Assembly: GCF_020085105.1 (NCBI RefSeq)
Contig: NC_058052.1
Location: 28,866,233 to 28,930,232 of the forward strand
From: Siniperca chuatsi
Lineage: Eukaryota > Chordata > Actinopteri > Centrarchiformes > Sinipercidae
Length of the DNA: 64,000 bases
Direction: 5' to 3'
Of this stretch, positions 21,804-32,730 are shown piece by piece. The notes beneath the pieces are model-generated. The model had not been told where the DNA came from. It searched no databases and saw only the letters and a list, made by a program, of their open reading frames with translations. The first letter of the stretch is position 1; each line of letters opens with the position of its first letter. The position numbers were made by a program, and so were the translations under genes.

Positions 21804-23915
21804 ATGGATAAGTTCGCACAAATTCTCGGGAAGAAAGCGGGTGAGTAGGGAAAGGGGGGAGGAAGGAGAGGTCTGGGAGGCACTGATTTGTGTTTTCATG
21901 GTCCTGATTTGTAGACGCCCCTGTGGAGTCCTCCACCTTTGTCAAAACACGAGTCTTGGGAAGCGTTGAGTCAGAGGGTTTCCATGTTGAGTTGCTGGCT
22001 GTTTAAATGTTCTTATTTAAATGAGAGTTTTCCCGTTTACCTTTCTGTTTCAGTCCCGTCTTTAAGGCCATCTCTGTTGTTCACTTTTCATCTCGTTTCC
22101 ATGTTGTTGTGTTTTTCTTACGTTTGGCTTCCTGCTGAGACACAAACATATTGATAATAAGTAGAACTGGGAATAATCCACTTGTTACACAGTAACAAGC
22201 CCCTGTCATAGACAACTGGACTGATGTTGTTTCTGTCTGATATTTTGAACCTCATACAGACATCTGATGGGATGAAAACACGTGAAAGGTTTGATCATAA
22301 AACTTTCTGATCCGTAATAAAGTTAAAGAAAACCCTGCACAGTTTATCTACATTTCTCTTTTTCATCAGTAGCATTTAAGTTACAGGAAAACAGGAAACT
22401 AATTAATCCACAAGACAGGGGAGGGCCAGGCCTGTCTGCCATTACAGACACTGCTCAGCTTAAATGTAGCGTGCTAGCAGCTCTGTGAGGCTGAACTTGT
22501 CACCATCTGTAGGAAAAATGACATTTTAAGGACCAAACAGTTGAAAAAAACTGATGGATTACTGATGAGAGCAAATCTTTGCTGTAGCTTTAGCTGCCAT
22601 TTACAGGAGGCCGACTGTATTTGCCTCAATGATTAGCAAATAATCTACAGAATTAGGTGACTGGAGCGTCAGGCAAACTTATACAAAACTTACTTTCAAA
22701 TGTTTCTCATCTTCGCTCTGAGAAGCCCCACCCCTCTGGTGCTCCAGGTCGTTAAATCAAACAGGTGTTGGAGCTGATGTGATGCTGTTTGTTCTGCAGG
22801 AGACATGGTGGAGGACGCAGTGAAGAAAACTCTGGGTGTGGGCGACAAGGACAAGAAGAAAGGAGGAACCTTCTCCTTTTTTGGAGGCGACGACAAGAAG
22901 AAAGAGCAGAAGGACAAAGGAGGAATATTCTCATTCGGAAACGACAAGAAGAAAGAGGAGGAAAAGGGAGGATTCTTCTCAAAGATCTTCGACAAAGGCG
23001 AAGACAAGGGGAAAGTGAAAAAATCAGGATTTGACGGTCTCTTCGTTGAACAGGAGGGAGCGAGTGCTGCCGAAGAGAACGAGGACGGAACTGTAGGAGG
23101 AAGCGAAGGAGGAGGAAGTGAAGAAAGTGGAGGACAAAGTGCAGGAGTTAGTGATGGAGGTATGTATGGACAGTCAGCTACAGAGAGACTGACCTCAGCA
23201 GAAAAACAACCTTTCTCCTGACGAGCGACCTCTATGACGCTTCCTCTCAGAAGCTACTCTATACTTTCTGTGTCTGTGTAGCTGCAAGATGTAAATACTG
23301 TACTTTAGTACACATTTGAAGTATCAGTACTTCTACTCCACCACATTTACCTCGCAGCTTTAGCTACTACATATAAAACATGTGAACATAACTTAAAATA
23401 TGCTGCATTGTTAAACATTTAACTACCAAACAGTATATAAAGTTTTGAGCTTAAACATTTAGTTGAGCGATCTATTAGTTGATTAGTCAATTATCAAAAA
23501 GTTAATCAGCGATAGTTTTGATAACAGATTAATGTTTGAAGTCGTTTCTCCTGTAAATCCCTTCCTGGCTGCAGCTCCTCAGATGTGCAGATCTGCTGCT
23601 TTTCCTCTGAACAACTGTAATAACTGTGATGTTTGTTAATAACGTCGAGCTTCGGACTGCTTCTGGTTTCATCCACAAACAGCTTCCACGCCTCAGACAG
23701 GAAACTCTTTTAGCACACATTTAGAGTTATTGTTGAATTTCCGGCGTTTCCACTCAGGGTTTTTTGTGCAAGTTGTGTTTCTGCCTGGCAAATATAAGGA
23801 TGTGCAGTTTAAACTAATTCAGCCAGTAATCGTTGTCTTTTGTTCCGTCTCAGATTTGTTCAGTGATCTGATGGATGTGGCTGAAGATATGTCTGCAGGA
23901 CAACCCACATCCTGA
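21804..23915 (+). CDS. small Lys/Gly/Glu-rich low-complexity protein, 152 aa
   Basis: Three exons are predicted: 21804-21840, 22800-23159 and 23854-23915 (TGA at 23,913-23,915). All junctions are phase 1, giving 152 residues. The protein starts MDKFAQILGKKAGDMVEDAV. About three basic/hydrophobic modules follow: KKKGGTFSFFGG, KDKGGIFSFGNDKKKEEE and KGGFFSKIFDKGEDKGK. Then come a Glu/Gly/Ser-rich acidic linker and the C-terminus DLFSDLMDVAEDMSAGQPTS. No signal peptide, membrane helix or cysteine is seen. The KKAG-(D/E)-(M/L)-VED-x-V-x-K motif at the first junction, the intron phases and the acidic (V/L)xD(V/L) C-terminal exon are shared with the 96-aa gene, which marks tandem duplication followed by separate repeat expansion. 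No TATA box or AATAAA was found in the expected places. The alternating basic, aromatic and acidic pattern suggests an intrinsically disordered protein. Function is unknown, and resemblance to ADIRF or FAM25 is positional only. Confidence 0.78.
23282..23420 (-). repeat. partial hAT-type MITE relic
   Basis: GATGTAAATACTGTACTTTA and ACTTCTACTCCACCACATTT match the interior of the MITE at 3,170-3,537. It lies in the last intron of the 152-aa gene and has no recognisable ends. Confidence 0.5.
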
Positions 23916-25499
23916 CCTCTGAGGGAAAACCTGATTCTGCTGAACGGCGATCAGCTTCACCGTCAGTCCATCTTCGTCTGGAGCCTGAGCTCAGCTATCA
24001 GGATGATCACGAGCTTTTTCAAAGACTGAAAAATCAATGCTTTCCTCACATTTAATGCTTGTTATTTCTCTTAAAGCTTGAATTGGTCTCCTCAAAGTCA
24101 AAAGATGCGGTGAAATGCAGAAGGAAAATGTAGTCCTGTTATACCTCATACACGCTGACAACATCTGCCCGTTAGCTTATCCTGGAAGCGCCATTCATTC
24201 TGTATGTAACTCAGAATATCTTAATATCCTCTGTTGTGTTGGAGCTGAAATTTATCAGATTTGTTTGTGAATACCTTGAAGGAATAGTTCAACATTTAGG
24301 AAAATACACAAATATCAATATGAATCTTGTGCCTTGCTGTCTGTAAAGTACAGTGCTGGATTTAGGGAGGTGTTAGCTTAGCTTAGCATACAGACTGGAA
24401 GCAGGGGGAAGCAGCTAGCCTGGCTCGGTCCAAAATACATCTACCAGCACCTCTAAAGCGCACTAATTAACATGTTGTATCTTGTTTGTTTAATCTGTAC
24501 ATAAACAGAAATGTAAAAAATGCTTAATATTACTTTATATTTACTTATATATTTACTAGTAACTAATATTTTCCAAAATGTTTAACTATTCCTTAAATAT
24601 CCAATGTTACGTGAGCCGATTGTAGCTCGCATACAGTAACAGCTCAGCTTGCTACAAACAGCTAGCATAACACTGGATATTTATTGATTATTAACTTTTC
24701 TGATTTGTATTGTGGGCAAAAAAACTTTAAAAAAACAATACAAGCCACAAAGCTCATAAAAGGTCATAATTTGGGGAAGGTATAAGCTAGCTAATGCTAG
24801 CTGATGTTATCCCATGTTATGCTAGCTCATCAACTATGCTAATAACTTTCTGCAGGTTTTCCATATCTGATATTAGCCACGTTTGTCAAGTTTTATTGCA
24901 TTTTCAGCACAAATGTCATGTTTACTTTGCTAAATCTAGAGGCAACAATGTAAAATTTTGAAGTAAAGCATTAAAATGACACCTGTGTTTTTAGTAAATG
25001 TCAGCTTAAGCAATAACTCGAGGGTGGGGAGTAAATTAAGTGATTTAATTAGGGCAACAAGTAGTTTGTTTGTGGTGATGGAATGATATAAAATAAAGAG
25101 TTTGTGCTAAAATGCATTTAAAGCTGGGTGATTTAATATTGATAAAATACTGTATTGATAATGTGAAATGAGATTTTGGTCACAGTAATATTGTGATATA
25201 GGTTAGCTCACACAGCTAACTGAGATGATTTGATGATGTGATGAACAAAACAATAAAAACCACTCATATCCACATTAACTAGAATGTACAGGAACATAAA
25301 CCAGGAATACAAGTTTGTTTGGAGATTAATTTAAAAACATCCTGATATTGTACCTGTAAACATGTTGATGTTTGACACACGATCAAATATCTGGGCTGCC
25401 AAATGAGCTTCAATAAACAGTCAAATCTAATGTCTAAATATCCTCCGAAAGCACCAGAAATCCTCTCCAAAACATTGTCACGGTTTGGATAAAATTTGG
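23916..25499. other. intergenic between convergent genes, with a dispersed repeat
   Basis: Contains the 3' UTR of the 152-aa gene (no clear AATAAA) and, at 24,285-24,510, a common teleost repeat with TTAGCTTAGCTTAGCATA and CTACCAGCACCTCTAAAGC. The same repeat recurs at 31,965-32,245. No further exon was seen. Confidence 0.5.
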
Positions 25500-25505
25500 T
25501 TTATT
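25500..25505 (-). terminator. shld2: shld2 poly(A) signal
   Basis: AATAAA on the minus strand, 170 bp after the shld2 stop codon. It is the nearest consensus signal. Confidence 0.6.
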
Positions 25506-25674
25506 GATAATTGACTGTGTGCTAAGCCCCGCCCCCCTTTAGTTACTGTTGCTACACCTGTCGAGCTTTCCTTTCTCGCATTGGAACAAACGCAGTTTAC
25601 ATTCATAACGGGGGAAAGATTTACCCTCAAAATTCTCAGTAATTTTTGCAGCAATGTTGGTCATCTGCAGTCCG

Positions 25675-28600
25675 TCAGCTGGGGAACTGAAGGTCCAGGA
25701 GTGTGAAGTCCTGATTGATGGGGACGCTGTTCTCGTCGCACAGGAAGTGGCTCCGCATGGTGATGATGAAGGCTTTTCTCGGGAGGGAGAGGAGGGCCTG
25801 GATCCTCTCTGCTGCCACCTGGATGTGCTTCACCTCTGAACCTGGAGCTGAGAGACACACAGGTGAAAAACAGCTTTGTGACATCTAAACTCTCTGACCC
25901 ATCAGAGTTATCTTATGACACCTCGGAGGAGCCCGACCCTCAGGTTGAGAACCACTGTTGTAGAGAAACCCTGCGTCAGAATCCTGTCTTTTAAGTACTT
26001 TGTTTGGGCATTTTATGCCTTCATTAGATAGTTTACAGCTGAACGATGACAGGAAATGACGAAGGTCGGACTTGAACTGGTCACGCTGTTATGTATTATT
26101 GATGGGATTCACATTACAGTCATCTACAATTTATCTGACTAATAACAGCAACATTTTATATCTCTAATTACGTTTTGACTATTCAAAAATATAGACATAT
26201 TTATATGTACATGCAGGTATATGGACTGTATGTGCATGTACTGAAGGCAGGGTAGAGCAGCCATTTTCGTGTAACCCAGGGAGGGATTTTGTCTTCTTTT
26301 TGTTTATGTCTCGTGTAGTTTGTTAATAAATAGAAAAAACAGGAAACTTATAAGCACACCTGGCCTGAGAAACACAAAAATATGCAGCATTTGAGATGAG
26401 AAAATCTCTCAAATATGTAAAACTTTTTTTTTTTTTTAAATCAATAAAATAAACTGTATTCACCAATAACTATAATAAAGACTGAGTGAAGTATGGTGTG
26501 GGCAAAGCCTGTAGTATAAACATTTAAATTGGGACCATGGGACGCTTTATATTGTAAAATGTACTAAATATTTGTCTTCTTTTTTTGTAAACATGTGGAG
26601 GGGAGGGCCAAAAATAACATTAAATAACATCTTAAAAATATAATTTAGTCTAAAACAGTTCAATACTGTACATCAGCACCTATTAATAATCCATAATCAG
26701 TTATTAATCATTGGTCTTTGAACTGCCCCAGCAGATGGCGTCAGTGACCCGGTTCATTCCATAAACGGTGTATCACTCTTTCTGTAATCATTGTGTTTAT
26801 TGTTATTTTTTGACTGATTTAATGATTATATGTATGCTTTGCCAACATGTTTTCTTTTTTTTAATCTAATCATGTGTAGCCGGTAAAGCTTCACTGAATT
26901 GAATTACGACTGACAAAAAGCCTGTTTGCGTCTCACCTGAGCTCCTGTGGAGTTTATCAGGTGGAGCTTCGAGGATCTTCTGCAGCAGAACAGGAGGAAC
27001 CTGAACACACACCTGACTGCTGCTCCGCCCACTCACTGTCAGCACACCTGGCCTGAGAAACACACACAGCAAAGCACATATTTTTAGAGTTTATCATCTA
27101 TTTAAACATATACTGTCTCATACAAATGTAAGCTAAAGTGTAGTCCCGCCCACCAGCAAAGATCAAACCACATGATTGGACGCTGCTGTCACTCCCAAAT
27201 TGATTAATTAATGGAATAATACAGTGATTAACACCAGAAAACAACTAAATCTAAGTTATTTCTGAACGCACAAAGTGATTTTTCATCTTTTACTTAACTA
27301 AAAGAGGATTTCCTAAAACATCAATATCAAAATAATCACCATCATGTCATTTTATATATTTTTATTGTTATTTTATTCATATAGCACAATTTGTGCGCTG
27401 ATCCAGCTCAAAGTTCTTTACATTAAAAAAAATTATTTAACTATTTGATTAACTAATACGACACACGAGAAACTTTACAACTTCAACAGTTTATGTAATG
27501 CAATCTAATTAAAAATGAAAATGTAAAAATAAAAGCTTGCAATAATGTAGTCTGAAAAGTCCTATATAAATACTTTATATTGATATATTTACTGCATTAT
27601 ATGGTAACATGTACTAATTTTTTGTCTTTGTAAATGTGTGTACAAAAAGAGGATTTCCTAAAATGTCGACATCAAAATAATAATCACGATGATGATGTCA
27701 GTACCTGTAGTAGCGGCGTACGGCGGTGTGGGGCAGGCAGGGGTAACAGGGGCAGTAGATGCCATTGGCGTCGGTATCGAGCTCAGCGGAGCAGCGACCG
27801 CAGCCGGTGTAGGTGACGTCACCGCTCAGCACCTCCAGGATACCATCCAGCGGTGTGGAGCCGTCCAGGGTCAGCTGAGGTGCGTTCTGGGAAGGCTGAG
27901 ACTGCTGGAAGTGGAAGGTGGTGACCTGGACTCTGAGCTCCACGTCACCTGGTGGAGGAGAGAGACTTTTAACACATTTAAGTACCTTTGATATACTGCA
28001 CTTGTGATGTGCCTCTGAGCGTTTCATTTTAGTTCCTATACTTTTTATTTCATGTGCACTTTGATACCTGCGGTGTTCCTCAGGGTTCTAGTTTAGGTCC
28101 TTTATTATTTTTAGATATGGTTCTAGGAAAGGCAATGTTGGTTGGTCAGTCAGTCCACCACTTCAATCCAGACTGAAATATCTCAACAACTATTGGATAC
28201 ATCGACATAAAAGACATTCATGGTTCCCAGAGGATGCTCTCAGACTCACCGCTGTATTTCTGGGACAGCAGCGTGTCGAGGTCCAGCTCCAGACTGCTGC
28301 TGCTTCCTGTTCGAATGGGTCGTGGTTGGAGAAAGTGCTGCGCCCGGCGGTTGGCAGGGTCCAGACGCTGGACGGAGCTCCAGGGGGTGGAGTGCAGCTC
28401 CGGGAAGTCAGAGGTCAAAGGCTCCCTCACCAGGAGGACGTGGAAGTCCCAGACAGCCGCTGAAGGAGACAGAGGATTTATAACGCTGACCCTTTAAGAT
28501 TAGTGTAAAGTATCTTCACACTTATAATGCCTGTGTGTGTGTGTGTGTGTACCTCTGTCTCTGTTGAAGCGAGGCAGCCAGTCCACAGCTGCTCCCCACA

Positions 28601-31600
28601 GCAGCAGCGCCCCCTGCTGGCCGTCAGGCTGCTCCACAGTCAGCACGGCCTTCAGCTGAACAGCAGACCTCCAGCGAGACTCCGCCTCACTCCGCCACTC
28701 TAACAACCACCCATTTTCATTAAGACTCTTTTACATCTCATCTTCAAAATCATCCAATACATTTCACAGAACCCACAGTGTGCCACAGGGATCCGTCCTT
28801 GGGCCACTGCTGTTCTGTAGTTAAATAATAATATTGGTCAAAATCTACTGATTACAAATGTCCATTTCTATGCTGATGATACTTATTAATCGCAGTGTTT
28901 CCACACAAACTCTTTGTAACACTGTCCAAAAATATCTGCACCATTTAAAGTTGGTCTTGAACTTAGTCTTTTTGTCCTGTCCAGAAGTTCCCCAAATAAC
29001 AGGAAAGACGTGTTGACTATTAGTCAAAGTTAAAACACTGTTAGCAGCATATTAATAACATATCCACATCAGGGAAAATAAACCAGACACAGCAGAGTCG
29101 TACGGCAGAAACACGAGATTCTGCTACCCATAACGCTGCTGTGTTATCGGCCAATCACATTGGTTCACTTTAAACTAGTTCAGCTCAGTGTCTCATTGTT
29201 TGTACTGATGATTAAACCAGGTAAGTTTCATGTCATCACAATGTTGAAATGATCCAGAAGACAATCACCTGACACTCTGTACCTGTGACCCACTCACCTG
29301 TGCTGATGTGCGTGTGTTTGACACGCAGCAGGGCGTGAACCAGCGTGTTGACCCTCAGTGACCTCAGGGTGGCGTAGGGGAGGCGGTTCAGGTCCTGAGG
29401 GGGGCGGAGGTTCAAAGACACCAGCAGGGGGCGACGCTCCCGAAGAAAGCTACACAGAGAGCTGAGAGAGCGAGCATTAGCGTGCTGAGGAACTGGAGAG
29501 AGAGAGAGAGACGGAGCTGAACCAGAAGCCAGGAGAAAAACACTTCAGCTTTAACACTGAACTGTGGAGGCTGCTGATTGGTCGCAGGTTGGGTTTAGTA
29601 GTACCTGGTGGTGAGGTGGAGGCAGTGATCTGTCCCAGGTTAAGCAGTTTGCTGCTGAAGGTCGACTGCAGCACCGTCTCTCCTCTCCACCTGTCATCAT
29701 TCACCTGCAGTCCTGATCGGAGAGGACAACAACGCAACAAAAACACACTGAGAGGCCGCCTCCATGTGTGAAGGTTTATCAGACCCAAAAACACCGCACA
29801 GAGCTTTAAAATACTCAGAGACGGGATTTTACAACTCTGGAAAGTTACCCTAGTGGCAATTATTTCATCTTTTGTTGAGACAATCGCAGACAGGAAGACA
29901 TTCATAGTGTTGCACTCGCTTGTTCACGTGGAAAGTGACAGAAATAGTTGTGTAAAGAACGACAGAGAGCTGAGAGAGAAGTTCAAACTCCGCCTACTTT
30001 CACACCTCCACACAGCTGACCAATCGCAGTGTGCAGTGGGTGTGGTTGTTGTATTGTCGGTTCTGCACAGTTACAGAAATTGTAACTGCACTTTGTTTCT
30101 GTACCTGTGATGAGCAGAACGTCTCCAGGACTGACGGTCAACGCCCAGAACGCCGCTCGCCGCCACAGCACCACCTTCATCTCCACACCTGATTGGTCCG
30201 TTACCACGATGGACGCCAGAGGAACGAAGGTCCCTGCCGTCGGCCCCGACTTCACCTTCAACCCAACATATCAAACAATTTACCTCTAACACAGCAATGT
30301 AATGCAGAAAGTATTTAGAAGTTAGAAAAATTAAAGAAACTAAAACATTAAATATTTTATTTAAGGATATTTGAGCATTTCATGTACTCTTATTTTTCAT
30401 TTGAATCACAATTTTCAGACACACTAGCTGTGTGGCTCCATGGATGGCAGTGTTGGTCGGCCCACCGCTTTGGTCCAGACTGTAACATCAACAATGGATT
30501 GGCAAGACATTTTTACGGATATTTATGTTCCCCAGAGGATGACTGGATGGCTTTTTCCTTTAGCACCACCATTAGCTTGACATTTGTGGTTTTGAGTGAA
30601 ATATCATATAACAACTATCAGATGGATTGCGATGAAATGTGCTTCATCGTTCACGCTCCCCTCAAGATGAGCTGTAATAACTCTGCTGATCCTCTGACTT
30701 TCCATCTAGCGCCACCATCAGGTCGACACGTTAACGTGTCCAACACAAACACCTGCAGAGCTGCTGACGCTCCCATCAGCCTCAGCTGGACTCTGTGTTT
30801 ACTGCTAATTAGCTAATGTTAGCATGCTAACATATAACATTATACCTGCATTACATCAGCATGTTAGCGTTGTCATTGTGAGCATGTTAGCATGGCTGTA
30901 GACGCTCAGTCTGGTTAAATATTCCAATAATGAGATGTGAAAAATCATTTTTATCATCTTTCCAAAATGATAAAACAGTTTGAGATAAGAAATCGTCTTC
31001 ACATAATTCGGATTTTATGACACCGTGATGGAAGACATATTGTAACATCTCCACTCACCTTGACCTCCTTCAGGTGACAGGGGTGAACCACCGCCACCAG
31101 AACCGAGTACTGTACCCCCCGTTTGTCACACCGGATCAGAAGCGTGGTGGGACCTCGGAGCCCGGCGGCAGCGGTGCTGTCTGACGGCGCCACAGACGCT
31201 TCGGTCCTGAGGTTTTCTGAGACTCGAGCTTTCTTGAAATCAGGGGATTTGGAGGAGGTGGAGTCTTGGGCGGTCGTGGACTCCTGTTGCTCAGCCTCCT
31301 GGGAGCAGAGCACCCCGTCTGTGGTGGCCTCGATGACGACGCCCCCTTCCTCCGCCCTCGGGGTTGGGCAGGGTTGGCTGAAGAGCTCTGCAGAGGCTCC
31401 AGGTGAGGGGGTTAGGGGGCTGAAGAGCTCCGGGGTGCTGGAGGAGACAGATGGTGGTGTTTGGGGGTGTTTGGGTGGGGTTTTCTCAGGGGTAGCTGCT
31501 GACTGGACTCTCCGCCTGCCTCTCAGGATTAATGCCTGACTCAGAGTCCAGGTGGTGAGGTACTGAGCCTGGGCGGACAGAGGGGGGACGGCTGGTGACG

Positions 31601-32726
31601 ACTGGTGTTTGGAACAATGTGGAGGTTCAGGTTCTGGTTTTTCTGATTCTGATTGAGCTGCAGGGAAACAGCTGTCCAGATACTCATGAATTGAAGCCGA
31701 ACACTGATCTTCCTTTCCGGGATTTGATTCTTCATCTCGGCTCAGAAATCTCTCTGCAGGTCTGCGATCGTCTGAAGGCAGATCTTTCTTATCGGCGTTA
31801 AGTTTACAGCCAGATCCAGCTCGTCCTTCCACGTCCTCGTGTGTTTGTTTCATCATCTTCTCTTTGTAAACTCTGCGTGGATCGGTCAGATTCTACGTTC
31901 TTCCTGCTGGTTCTTTCCTCCTCTGATGATAATTTCGCTTGATTTCCAGCCTCATCTGAAAAATGAGCAAATAATTAAGATTGACATTTTGGAAAATACA
32001 CTTATTTGCGTTTTCCCAAGAGTTAGATGTTCAGATTGATACCACTTTCATGTTTTAAAGGGAAATATGAAGCTACCACTAGCAGCTGGTTAGCTTAGCT
32101 TAGCATTAAGACTGGAAATAGGGGGCGACATCTAGTTTGACTCTGTTCAAAGGTAACAAAATCCACCTACCAGCACCTCTAAAGCTCACTGATTAACACG
32201 TTTTATCTCATTTGTTTAATCTGAACTTTTAGCAAGAAAGTGAACAAGCAGTAACAAAATGCTAAAATATTCTGAAAAAAAAAATGTCCATCAAAAGGTG
32301 ATGTCCTCAAATGTCTCGTTTGTCCGACCAACAGTCCAAAACCCAAAGAGATTCAATTTACCTGATACAAAACAGAGAAAAGTAGCAATTTTCTGTCGAT
32401 CGACTAATGATTTCAGGTCTAAAATAAATTTTATTTTACTTTTTGGCTTTTTTTAAATTTATCTACTATCAAGTTTTTACATCGAATCAATAAAAATAAA
32501 TACCATCTACCAGCAGTTTAAATGTAAAACACGCTGTTTCTCGGTTCGTCCTGAACGCCTCACCTGTTGCAGGCCTCAGACGTCCATGCTGCCAGGTGAG
32601 CTCCAGGTGTCTCCAGTCGGCAGGGGAACGCTCCTCACCCTCCACCCCAGCACCAGACACCAAGCCTGGGCCAGAGGAGGGAGGTGGAGCCCCCAGGAAG
32701 ACGTGGATCTTCGGCCGGTCACGCAT
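25675..32726 (-). CDS. shld2: shieldin complex subunit 2
   Basis: SHLD2 (FAM35A) is the single-strand-DNA-binding subunit of shieldin, which acts with 53BP1-RIF1 and REV7 to limit resection of double-strand breaks and favour end joining. Ten coding exons are read on the minus strand: 32726-32564, 31955-31059, 30255-30105, 29712-29605, 29492-29298, 28699-28553, 28459-28250, 27948-27705, 27052-26937 and 25847-25675 (TGA). Together they encode about 800 codons, near the mammalian length. Family marks are the N-terminal KIHVFLGAPPP (SHLD3/REV7-binding end), ELFSP and ELFSQ repeats, HPCHLKEVK, FWALTVSPGDVLLITG, WRGETVLQSTFSSKLLNLG, VLTVEQPDGQQGALLLWG, ELHSTPWSS, the zinc-binding TGCGRCSAELDTDANGIYC with following CPCYPCLP, and the end CDENSVPINQDFTLLDL. 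All junction phases agree except one: exon 1 ends in phase 1, but the long reading frame of exon 2 (from MMKQ at 31,856) is one frame off. Either there is a 1-bp shift between about 31,895 and 31,802, or translation starts at MMKQ (713 aa, lacking the REV7-binding end). Confidence 0.93.
28062..28220 (+). repeat. RT fragment plus dispersed repeat in a shld2 intron
   Basis: 28,065-28,125 encodes CGVPQGSSLGPLLF, a LINE reverse-transcriptase motif. It is followed directly by the teleost repeat block CAGACTGAAATATCTCAACA (to about 28,220), also seen at 30,418. Confidence 0.65.
28740..28900 (+). mobile_element. LINE reverse-transcriptase fragment in a shld2 intron
   Basis: The plus strand encodes HSVPQGSVLGPLLFC near 28,780 and a FYADDT catalytic box near 28,867, out of one continuous frame. 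It is a small L2/jockey-type relic antisense to shld2. Confidence 0.65.
30418..30900 (+). repeat. teleost dispersed repeat in a shld2 intron
   Basis: Contains GGCAGTGTTGGTCGGCCCAC, CATCTAGCGCCACCATCAGG and repeated TGTTAGCATG motifs. This is a non-coding repeat family found widely in fish, with partial copies at 17,930 and 28,127. Confidence 0.7.
31965..32245 (+). repeat. teleost dispersed repeat in a shld2 intron
   Basis: Contains GGTTAGCTTAGCTTAGCATT and CACCTACCAGCACCTCTAAA. It is the same family as 24,285-24,510, and lies in the intron between shld2 coding exons 1 and 2. Confidence 0.7.
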
Positions 32727-32730
32727 GCTG

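Noticed and set aside
15257..23915. Calling the two small genes ADIRF or FAM25 orthologues
   Set aside because: Only the position agrees. I could not see a sequence match strong enough to name them.
31856..31955. Starting shld2 at MMKQ as the only start
   Set aside because: An upstream exon with the conserved SHLD2 N-terminal motif and a good acceptor and donor exists, so a frameshift or error is more likely than a natural short start.
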